In this document: positions 8,451-15,013 of the stretch, in pieces
How positions within the stretch are numbered: position 1 is the stretch's first letter
How the letters are laid out: each line of letters opens with the position of its first letter
NCBI GenBank assembly: GCA_030590865.1
Contig: JAUVCD010000005.1
Span: 1 to 35,613 of the forward strand
DNA: 35,613 bases
Direction: 5' to 3'
Source of the DNA: Myxococcales bacterium
GTDB taxonomy: Bacteria; Myxococcota_A; Polyangia; Polyangiales; Polyangiaceae
Made by a program: the position numbers and the translations under genes
The notes under the pieces: model-generated
What the model was told of the DNA's origin: nothing
Databases searched by the model: none
Seen by the model: only the letters and a program-made list of their open reading frames with translations

Positions 8451-8705
8451 TTATAGTTCTAAGGACATAGCAAAAATCAGCTCACCTGAGCGCCGCCCCG
8501 ATGAAACGCCGGGAACGACCTATCAACGTTTGCGGCTTTACAAGGGCACAGAGTTGGGGCAAATGTCCGGGCGCCTACAAGAACACAGGGGCAAGGCGAC
8601 CCGCGGGGGAATACGCCGACGTTCTGTCAACCGTGGCGGGGGGATCTCGCCGCACCCCGAGCGGCTGCCCAACCGATACGCACAGGAAGCTGCTGGAGGA
8701 ACACA
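8451..8705. other. 255-base leader region before the cysteine-rich lipoprotein gene
   Basis: No gene is supported. The first 30 bases are unusually AT-rich for the window. A small dyad GCTCACCTGAGC sits near 8480. No convincing -35/-10 pair or T-run terminator was found. The Shine-Dalgarno GGAGG lies six bases before the ATG at 8706. Confidence 0.5.
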
Positions 8706-9863
8706 ATGAGCTTTTGGAAACATGCAAGCGCGCCGATTCTTTTTGCCGGGTTGGCATTGCCGGTGCTGGTGAACTGCGATGGGATGCCTGGCATCCCGGG
8801 CGCCGACTGTCCTGCGATGAAGGACGGCAACTTCGCCGCCCTCAAGTTCTCGGGCGGTGCCGAGGTCGAAGGTAAGCTCAAGGGCTTCCTCGAGGCCGTC
8901 TACTCGCTGGACAAGCTGGCCCTGGAGATGGAGACGAACCTGATCGCCTCCTGCAAAGAGCTAGGCACTTCCATTGGAATGGACGAAGCCAAGCTTACCG
9001 CCGAGCCCAAGGGCGGCGAAGGCGCCAAGACTGTTTGCATGGCCGTGGCAGGCGAGATCAAGGCCAAGCTCGACGCTTCGGCCGAGATCAGCCTCTCCAT
9101 CGAGCTCGGCGAGCCCCGCTGCGAAGCCGACATCACCGCCATGACCGATTGCTTCGCCGAGTGCGGCGCGGTGATCGAGCCCGGCGAGTTCGAGGCAAGC
9201 TGCGAGGGCGGCGAGGTCTCGGGCACCTGCGAGGCCGAGTGCAGTGGTACCTGCACCGTCGAGGCCGGCGCTGGCTGCGAAGGCGCATGCGGCGGCGAGT
9301 GCAAGGGCGAGTGTGACGGCGAGTGTGCCGTCAAGAACGAGGACGGCTCGTGCAATGGCAAGTGCGAAGGCACCTGCAAGGGCGAGTGCACCGCCAGCTG
9401 CAAGATGGAAGGCAAAGCCGAGTGCAGCGGAAGCTGCTCCGGTGGCTGCAGCGCCGAGATCACGGCCCCCAAGTGCAGTGGCGACTTCAAGCCCCCCTCG
9501 GTCAGTGCCGAGTGCCAGACCAACTGCACCGCCAAGACCGCGGCGAGCGCCACCTGCACCCCGCCGACCATCGACATCAAGATCGAAGGCGAAGCCTCCG
9601 CCGACATCCAGGCGCTGGTTGACGGCCTGAAGGTCTCGCTGCCCAAGATCGTCGAGATCCAGATCGGCATGGCCACCAAGCTCGTCGCCGTCGGCGAGTC
9701 GCTGGTTGCCGCTGGCGCCGAGCTGCCGAGCGTGGCCGCCAAGGCCGGCCTCCAGGCAGTGGGCTGCATCGCCATCGCCGCTGAGATGGCCGTCGGGGCC
9801 TCGGCCTCGGTGAGCGTGAACGTCGAAGCAAGCGCCAGCGTGTCCGGCTCGGCCGGCGGCTGA
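8706..9863 (+). CDS. Predicted lipoprotein with mirror-symmetric cysteine ladder
   Basis: A 385-residue exported protein with 29 cysteines. The signal peptide ends in a lipobox-like LVNC (Cys24; Asn at -1 is atypical). Residues 139-284 contain 24 cysteines whose spacings are a perfect palindrome: 10-4-13-9-4-4-8-4-4-4-4-9-4-4-4-4-8-4-4-9-13-4-10, centred on AVKNEDGS (208-215). Positions of each mirror pair sum to 423 (139/284, 149/274 ... 207/216). The arms are flanked by strand-like ISLSIELGEPRC before and CTPPTIDIKIEGE after, and by helical segments outside. I infer an antiparallel hairpin with up to 12 cross-strand disulfides, or a metal-binding ladder. No known family is recognised. Strong Shine-Dalgarno GGAGG. 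Single gene. Confidence 0.9.
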   Translation: MSFWKHASAPILFAGLALPVLVNCDGMPGIPGADCPAMKDGNFAALKFSGGAEVEGKLKGFLEAVYSLDKLALEMETNLIASCKELGTSIGMDEAKLTAEPKGGEGAKTVCMAVAGEIKAKLDASAEISLSIELGEPRCEADITAMTDCFAECGAVIEPGEFEASCEGGEVSGTCEAECSGTCTVEAGAGCEGACGGECKGECDGECAVKNEDGSCNGKCEGTCKGECTASCKMEGKAECSGSCSGGCSAEITAPKCSGDFKPPSVSAECQTNCTAKTAASATCTPPTIDIKIEGEASADIQALVDGLKVSLPKIVEIQIGMATKLVAVGESLVAAGAELPSVAAKAGLQAVGCIAIAAEMAVGASASVSVNVEASASVSGSAGG

Positions 9864-9981
9864 TTCTCTGATCGACTAGCACCAATCGCTACGCGGCGGC
9901 TCGGGCCCAGGCTCAGCCGTCGCGTCGCATTTTGTGGGTCGTCTCGGCCACCTTCGGAGGTGCGTCTGGAGCGGCTTCAGG

Positions 9982-9987
9982 TACTAT
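9982..9987 (+). promoter_or_regulatory. Candidate -10 element (TACTAT) for a leaderless transcript
   Basis: TACTAT lies six bases before the GTG at 9994, the distance expected if transcription starts at the start codon. No Shine-Dalgarno is present. No clear -35 hexamer was found. Confidence 0.35.
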
Positions 9988-9993
9988 GCGCCG

Positions 9994-10593
9994 GTGAGCC
10001 CCCAGCCTGACATGCTGCCCACTGGCTCCGACCTCATTGGCCGCTGGGCCCGTGGCCGGGGCGTCAACTACGAAGGCCGGCCGAACCAGGCTTGGTTCCG
10101 GTTCTGGGAGCCTTTCGACACGATGGTGTCGGCGGCTCACTACTTCAACGCCGTCACCTGGCCAGGGACGCCGGGCTCGGTGACCATTGCCGAGCCCTGG
10201 ACCGAGGACGGCGATCTGGAGCCGATGGATCGCACCCTCATCGCCTTCGCCAACCACCCTGGGCTGCGCTTCACCGCTTCGATGCGCAGCGGCGAGCATT
10301 TCATCACCCGGGTGTCCTTCCTCGCCAAACCCCCACCGCCCGAAGTGAGTCTGGGCGACCCGGTATGGGACGGTCACGTCACGACCTTTGCCCAGAGCCG
10401 GCAGGATGGGCTCAGCGCGTTCAGCCGCCCGTTGCGGTCTCTGGTCAAGACCTGGGCGTTCTCTGGGCATATCGAGCTGCGCCCAGGGGCCGCCGTCATC
10501 CACTACGCCGGGTTGAAACCGCTGCCCAAGCACTACGAGCAGCTGATGAGTATCGTACCCCAACTCGTCACCGCCGCACTCACACCAGGCTAG
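9994..10593 (+). CDS. Conserved-looking hypothetical protein, 199 residues
   Basis: No signal peptide, membrane segment or known motif. The protein is rich in aromatic residues (NQAWFRFWEPFDTMVSAAHYFNAVTW) and alternating strands, suggesting a soluble beta-rich fold. Candidate starts are GTG 9994 (chosen because TACTAT is six bases upstream and no ribosome site exists), ATG 10012, or an earlier ATG at 9934 that would overlap the putative -10. The codon pattern is G/C-rich at third positions along the whole frame. The opposite-strand open frame over the same region shows no coherent protein. It lies 60 bases before the two-component pair, so co-regulation is possible but unproved. Confidence 0.7.
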   Translation: MSPQPDMLPTGSDLIGRWARGRGVNYEGRPNQAWFRFWEPFDTMVSAAHYFNAVTWPGTPGSVTIAEPWTEDGDLEPMDRTLIAFANHPGLRFTASMRSGEHFITRVSFLAKPPPPEVSLGDPVWDGHVTTFAQSRQDGLSAFSRPLRSLVKTWAFSGHIELRPGAAVIHYAGLKPLPKHYEQLMSIVPQLVTAALTPG

Positions 10594-10640
10594 CGTCCTG
10601 AGTCCGCCTGGACCGGCGCGGAGCTGTAACCCATCGGTGC

Positions 10641-10646
10641 TAGGCT
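10641..10646 (+). promoter_or_regulatory. Candidate -10 element (TAGGCT) before the response-regulator gene
   Basis: TAGGCT is seven bases before the ATG at 10654. The AGGAG directly abutting the ATG is too close to act as a ribosome site, so a leaderless start is a fair reading. No -35 was recognised. Confidence 0.3.
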
Positions 10647-10653
10647 GCAGGAG

Positions 10654-11352
10654 ATGGCCACAGTCCTGGTAGTAGAAGACGAGCCTGCGATCGCCGAGTC
10701 GCTGGCCTATTCACTGAAACGCGAGGGGTACGGCGTCCAGATCGCCGCGACGCTCGCCGACGCGGAGAGCAAGGTCGAGCTGGCCGAGCTGATCATCCTC
10801 GACCTGATGCTGCCTGACGGCAGCGGCTTCGAGCTGCTCGCCGGCTTGCGGCGGCTCGAACGCCCGCCTGCGGTGATCATCCTGTCGAGCCGCGACGCCG
10901 AGGCCGATCGAGTCGCCGGCCTGGAGACCGGGGCAGACGACTATGTCACCAAGCCCTTCTCGCCTCGCGAGGTGGTCGCGCGGGTCCGGGCCGTACTGCG
11001 GCGGACGAGCCGCGCTGCGGCCACCACGGGGATCGCCCAGCTGCCGCTGACCGCCGATGCCGCTACCCGGCGGGCCGCGGTCAACGGGGTCGCGCTCGAG
11101 CTCACGCGGGTCGAGTTCGATCTGCTGGCGAGCATGCTCGAGGCACCAGGCCGCGTCTTCACCCGCGCCCAACTGATCGAGCGGATCTGGGGCGACAATT
11201 TCGCCATCACCGATCGAACCGTCGACTCGCACGTCAAGGCGCTGCGCCGCAAGGTCAGCGAAGCGGGGGGTGATGCTCAGCTCATCGAGACGGTGCGCGG
11301 CGTTGGCTACCGGGTCAGCGACGAGCCGACCGCCGGATTGGATGAGCCGTGA
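10654..11352 (+). CDS. OmpR-family response regulator, CreB-like
   Basis: A 232-residue two-domain regulator. The receiver domain (1-118) has acidic residues E8/D9, phospho-acceptor Asp50 in LIILDLMLPDGSG, Ser78, and Lys100 in VTKPFSPRE. A winged-helix DNA-binding domain covers about 128-225, with RAQLIERIWG and the recognition region RTVDSHVKALRRKV typical of OmpR/PhoB regulators. It binds DNA after phosphorylation by its partner. The stop codon overlaps the start of the histidine-kinase gene by four bases (GTGA), so the pair is translationally coupled. The target regulon is unknown; no obvious inverted or direct operator flanks the pair. Confidence 0.95.
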   Translation: MATVLVVEDEPAIAESLAYSLKREGYGVQIAATLADAESKVELAELIILDLMLPDGSGFELLAGLRRLERPPAVIILSSRDAEADRVAGLETGADDYVTKPFSPREVVARVRAVLRRTSRAAATTGIAQLPLTADAATRRAAVNGVALELTRVEFDLLASMLEAPGRVFTRAQLIERIWGDNFAITDRTVDSHVKALRRKVSEAGGDAQLIETVRGVGYRVSDEPTAGLDEP

Positions 11353-12728
11353 CTCAGATGATCATCGTCACGGCCGCTGCGATCGGCCTGATCGTGTTCG
11401 TGTCTTTCGTCACGGCGCGACTCATCAGGGCTCGCACCGCCGGAATGTCGATCCGCATGCAGATCTTCCTGGCCCTATCGCTCATCGTTGGGGCCTTCGC
11501 CTTCGGGCTCGGCTTGATGGTGCTCGACCGAGTCAAGGCGCGGGCCGATCTCGTCGGCAGCGATGCGGCCCACGGTGAGGCGCAAACGCTAGCAGCGCTG
11601 GTAGCCGCCGAGATGGAATCCCGAGACTCGTCGCTCGACGATGTGGCCCGAACCTTGGAGCGATACGGCCGGCATGGCGCCGTGACCCATCACATGTCCC
11701 TGCTCGATCGGGCCGGTGGTGAGGTGTTTTCTACCGGTGGCTCACCCGATGAGGCGGGCACGGTGTCGGCCCAGGTACCGGTCGAGCTAGACGGCGTGCG
11801 GGTCGGCTACGTGCGGGTCGTCAAACCAACCTTGCTCATCCGCCAAACCCTGGCCGACTTTGCACCCACGGTGCTCATCATCTGTCTGGTGCTCGGCGCA
11901 GTAGCGGCAGGTGCGGCAGCGCTCATCGGTCGCACCATCGCGACTCCCATCGAAGCGCTCAGCCGCTTCGCCGATCAGGTCAGCGCCGGTGATCTGCGAG
12001 CGCCACCGCCCCAGGGGCATGGCCGAGAGGTGACGCGCCTATCTCATGCCCTGGACATCATGCGGCGAGCGCTCCAAGGCCGGCCTTTCGTCGAGACCTT
12101 CGCCGCTGATCTGTCCCACGAGCTCAAAAACCCGGTGGCGGCCATTCGGGCGAGCGCTGAGGTGCTGCGCGACGGGGCGATCGAAGAGCCGGTGGAAGGA
12201 GAGCGCTTCGTCCATCGCATTCTCGAAGCGACCACCCGCATCGAGGCCCTGCTGGGGGATCTGCTGAGCCTGGCCCGGCTCGAGGCGCGGGGTGTGGACA
12301 AGGCCAAAACCATCCACTTCGGCAAAGAGGCCGAGAAGGCCGTGCAAGCAGCCCAGGCCGACGGCGCGGACATCGAGCTGTTGGTCGAAAGCAGCGCCCA
12401 AGTTCGGGGCGATGCCGCCTGGCTGACCCGGGCGATCGCCAACCTCATCGACAACGCCCGGCAACACGGACAGCCTGGCACCATACGAGTGCGTCTGTGG
12501 CGCTCGGAGGACGAGGTTCGCTGCTCGGTCAGCAATCCCGGAGAAGTGAGCCGCGGAGTGGCCAAGCGGATCTTCCGCCGCTTCGTCACCACCCGAGAGG
12601 ACCGGGGCGGCTCGGGTCTGGGCCTAGCCATCGTGCGCGCCATCGCAGAGGCCCATGGGGGCCGAGCCGAGTGCACTTCCTTGGGACCGCCCGAAGTGTC
12701 GCTGCAGATCACTCTGCCCGCGTCGTAA
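11349..12728 (+). CDS. Sensor histidine kinase, CreC-like
   Basis: A 459-residue inner-membrane kinase. Hydrophobic segments lie at about 5-23, 38-58 and 173-193. The segment 60-170 is the likely periplasmic sensor. A HAMP region (194-240) leads to the dimerisation domain with phospho-acceptor His257 in DLSHELKNP. The ATPase domain has the N box ANLIDNARQHG (364-374) and G box GGSGLGLAIV (420-429). The HisKA region closely resembles CreC (SHELKNPVAAIRASAEVL). The GTG start overlaps the regulator's stop. CreC proteins begin near the equivalent of MSIRMQIF (residue 34 here), so the first hydrophobic segment may be an extension or the start may be the ATG at 11445. Partner of the upstream response regulator. 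Confidence 0.94.
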   Translation: MTQMIIVTAAAIGLIVFVSFVTARLIRARTAGMSIRMQIFLALSLIVGAFAFGLGLMVLDRVKARADLVGSDAAHGEAQTLAALVAAEMESRDSSLDDVARTLERYGRHGAVTHHMSLLDRAGGEVFSTGGSPDEAGTVSAQVPVELDGVRVGYVRVVKPTLLIRQTLADFAPTVLIICLVLGAVAAGAAALIGRTIATPIEALSRFADQVSAGDLRAPPPQGHGREVTRLSHALDIMRRALQGRPFVETFAADLSHELKNPVAAIRASAEVLRDGAIEEPVEGERFVHRILEATTRIEALLGDLLSLARLEARGVDKAKTIHFGKEAEKAVQAAQADGADIELLVESSAQVRGDAAWLTRAIANLIDNARQHGQPGTIRVRLWRSEDEVRCSVSNPGEVSRGVAKRIFRRFVTTREDRGGSGLGLAIVRAIAEAHGGRAECTSLGPPEVSLQITLPAS

Positions 12729-12738
12729 CCAGCTGCCT

Positions 12739-12820
12739 GGTAAGCAAAGTCCACTCAGTATATTATAGTTAAGCGCTTTAGATATACTAAGTGTATTATA
12801 ATTAAGAGACTTTGCTCACC
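12739..12820. mobile_element. 82-bp AT-rich inverted-repeat element, MITE-like
   Basis: Terminal repeats are GGTAAGCAAAGTC (12739-12751) and its 12/13 reverse complement GACTTTGCTCACC (12808-12820). The 56-base interior is only 25% GC in a GC-rich window. Inside, CACTCAGTATA (12752-12762) pairs 10/11 with TATACTAAGTG (12783-12793). GTATATTATAGTTAAG (12758-12773) is repeated 14/16 at 12791-12806, and AAGCGCTT is a perfect dyad. It sits between two convergent genes, and its right end contains the stop codon of the amidohydrolase gene. A bidirectional terminator is an alternative reading. Confidence 0.55.
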
Positions 12821-14285
12821 CGCCAAGGGTAGCGAGAATCCGCTTGATCCGCTCGTTAGCCTCTTGGCGGGCGGCCTGATATTCCGCTGAACGCAGCACG
12901 CTGCCGGCGACGTCGCCGACCTCGCCCACTGGCCGGCCGGCGACGTAGAGCGCCCACATGGCGCCCAGCGGGTCGCTCATCGCCAGACAATGCAGTGGAT
13001 CGACAGCCGGCCAGAATGCCGGATGGTCTAGATCCCAAACGATGAGGTTGGCCAGCGCACCAGGGGCGAGGACCCCGGCGGTGAAGCGTGGATGCATAGC
13101 GCCAGGCCCAGCCCAAACCCGACCCAGTAGCGCCTCGGGCTCAGCCAACTGGTGATGGGCGTCAAACAGCGCTCGGCGCACGCCCCAAGCCGCCGCCGCG
13201 TGCTCCGGCCCCCCATGCTCGAGGAACTCACGGAACGAGTCGGACCAAGTCGCTCCAACTGTTCGCTGGCCGGCCACGAAACGCAGCTCTTTCTGCACGT
13301 TCATCGAGTCGTTGTTCGACGCGCAATCGGTCGCCACGACCCAGTCCAGCCCGAGCTCGGACCAGAGGCCCACGGCAGCTGGGAATCCAAAGACGAGCTG
13401 CGAATAGGGGCAGAAGACCAACCGGTGAGGCCCGCCTGTGAGCAACGCCAGATCGGCTCGGGACGCGTAGATCCCATGCACCAATACCGTGGCTGGCGCT
13501 TCACTCAACAAGCCAAGCTCATCGAGCCAGCCAAGGGGGGATCGCCCATGGCGCTCCCAGCAGCGCTGGTACTCTTCAGGCGACTGAGCAACGTGCAGGT
13601 GAATGGGAAGCTCGCGCTGCCGAGCCAGCGCGAGGCTCCGGCCGAACAGATCGGCGCTGACCGTGTCGGTGGCGTGGGGTCCGAGGGCTGAGTAAACCCC
13701 CTGGGAGCGCAGTCCCTCGTCATCGTCGATGACCGCAGTGGCCTCGAGGGCCGCTTCCCAACGATCCATGCCCGGCCCGGCCAAGTCCTGGAGGGTGACC
13801 GCCACCACCCCTGCCAAACCAACCTCCCGCAACGCCGCCGCCACGCGCTCTCCGGCGTAATAGTGGTCCCACACCAGCCCGACACCGCAGAGCAAACTGT
13901 CGTAGGCCCCAATGCGGGCGAAGGCTTGGATGTCCTCTGGCGACAGCCTTCCCTCGACCTTGAAGAACAGGTCCTCGACCAAATTGCCCCGACAAGCGCG
14001 GCGGAGATCGACCCCTCGCAAGAACCCGAGGGCGAGGTGGGTATGTGGATTGATGAAAGCGGGACTGATCAGGCGGTCGCCGTAGTCGCTCAGCGAGCCG
14101 CCGGTCGTCTCGACCAGCTCGGCCAGAGAATCCGCATAGCAGTCATCATCGATTCGATGCACCGCTTCGATGGTGGCGCCATCGAGCACGAGGCAGGCGG
14201 CAACCATCTCCAGCGGCACCTCCCCACCGCCGAGCACCACCCGGCGCGAGGCCAGGAGGGCGCGCTGTGACGATCCACTCACCAT
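12816..14285 (-). CDS. Amidohydrolase-superfamily metal-dependent hydrolase
   Basis: A 489-residue enzyme of the TRZ/ATZ-chlorohydrolase-like subgroup. A urease-alpha-type N-terminal strand domain precedes the TIM barrel. Metal and catalytic residues are visible: PHTH (His81, His83), HLHVAQ (His229/231), LVHG (His270) and VATDCASNND (Asp320). Such enzymes deaminate or dechlorinate nucleobase- or triazine-like rings, or cleave amides; the substrate here is not predictable. ATG 14285 is preferred over ATG 14327, because the longer start lies within a 4 x 13-bp tandem array. No clear Shine-Dalgarno; TATACA lies seven bases upstream. The last codons run into an AT-rich inverted-repeat element. 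Confidence 0.88.
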   Translation of the reverse strand: MVSGSSQRALLASRRVVLGGGEVPLEMVAACLVLDGATIEAVHRIDDDCYADSLAELVETTGGSLSDYGDRLISPAFINPHTHLALGFLRGVDLRRACRGNLVEDLFFKVEGRLSPEDIQAFARIGAYDSLLCGVGLVWDHYYAGERVAAALREVGLAGVVAVTLQDLAGPGMDRWEAALEATAVIDDDEGLRSQGVYSALGPHATDTVSADLFGRSLALARQRELPIHLHVAQSPEEYQRCWERHGRSPLGWLDELGLLSEAPATVLVHGIYASRADLALLTGGPHRLVFCPYSQLVFGFPAAVGLWSELGLDWVVATDCASNNDSMNVQKELRFVAGQRTVGATWSDSFREFLEHGGPEHAAAAWGVRRALFDAHHQLAEPEALLGRVWAGPGAMHPRFTAGVLAPGALANLIVWDLDHPAFWPAVDPLHCLAMSDPLGAMWALYVAGRPVGEVGDVAGSVLRSAEYQAARQEANERIKRILATLGG

Positions 14286-14310
14286 TGAATGGTGTATAGC
14301 TCGCCGCCCG

Positions 14311-14362
14311 CCAATGGGGCTAGCCAATGGGGCTAGCCCATGGAGCTAGCCCATGGAGCTAG
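14311..14362. repeat. Four 13-bp tandem repeats upstream of the amidohydrolase gene
   Basis: Two copies of CCAATGGGGCTAG (14311-14323, 14324-14336) are followed by two copies of CCCATGGAGCTAG (14337-14349, 14350-14362). The paired-variant pattern suggests a dimer expanded by slippage, or repeated operator sites. The repeats lie 26 bases upstream of the preferred amidohydrolase start. Same copy number and period as the array at 30228-30279. Confidence 0.9.
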
Positions 14363-14408
14363 GGAGTGTCTTCGAATCAGCGACGGCGACGGCGTCAGCC
14401 CCAAGCGG

Positions 14409-14936
14409 TCAGCTGCCGCCGGAGAGGAAAAGGAGCCGCTGAGTGACCGTTCCAACGCAAGCGCCCACCGTGCAGGTACAATCCGGTGGCGCCGCAGGCA
14501 GAGTGAAGGACCAGACTAGCTCAGCCCGCCCGTCCTCCACGACCGCGCCAAGGATCTCGCGCTCCCCTCGGTATGCGTCGAAGCACAGACAGCCCGGCAC
14601 CTCCCAGTTCGGCTCGCTGGCGTAGAGATCGTCCTCCTCTCGGATCATGCTGATAGGACTGATGAAGGGGGCGGCAAAACACTCGTCCTCGAAAAAATCG
14701 TCGCAGACCTCGAGGCTGACGCTACTGTCACGCACCGTCGCGTCTACCCTGACGACCTTGCCGACGTACTCATCTCCGGGGCTGATGGCATCTTCGAGCA
14801 CGCAATCGCCATCGAAAGCCACGGTGCTCAGCTCATAGATTCCGCTGGCCAACTCGAAAGGATCGGCAGTCACGCCCTCGGCACAGCCCGTAGCGCCGAG
14901 CACCACCAGACCGACACGCCATACCATCTTGTCCAT
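14409..14936 (-). CDS. Small predicted lipoprotein, function unknown
   Basis: A 175-residue exported protein. Residues 1-17 form a short signal peptide ending in GATGC (Cys18), a plausible though not consensus lipobox. The mature part is acidic, with several cysteines (DDFFEDECF, CLCFDAYRGE, CTCTVGACVG) likely to form disulfides, and short strands resembling a small beta-sandwich. No family is recognised. Orphan gene on the minus strand, 82 bases or more from each neighbour and oriented like the amidohydrolase downstream. The opposite-strand frames contain stops or lack signal features. Confidence 0.75.
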   Translation of the reverse strand: MDKMVWRVGLVVLGATGCAEGVTADPFELASGIYELSTVAFDGDCVLEDAISPGDEYVGKVVRVDATVRDSSVSLEVCDDFFEDECFAAPFISPISMIREEDDLYASEPNWEVPGCLCFDAYRGEREILGAVVEDGRAELVWSFTLPAAPPDCTCTVGACVGTVTQRLLFLSGGS

Positions 14937-15013
14937 CGGACATAGAGTTGCCTCAGCCCCGGTTGCCGTTCAAGCTCTGTGAAGGCAAGTCCGACCGTCC
15001 GTCCCAGGCTCAT

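Noticed and set aside
9240-9460. Cysteine-rich block as a classical metallothionein
   Set aside because: Metallothioneins use C-x-C and C-x-x-C; here the spacing is C-x3-C with mirror symmetry in a secreted protein, which fits cross-strand pairing better, though metal binding is not excluded.
8900-9775. Minus-strand frame opposite the cysteine-rich gene
   Set aside because: The plus strand shows signal peptide, ribosome site and exact cysteine symmetry; the antisense frame is Ser/Pro/His shadow.
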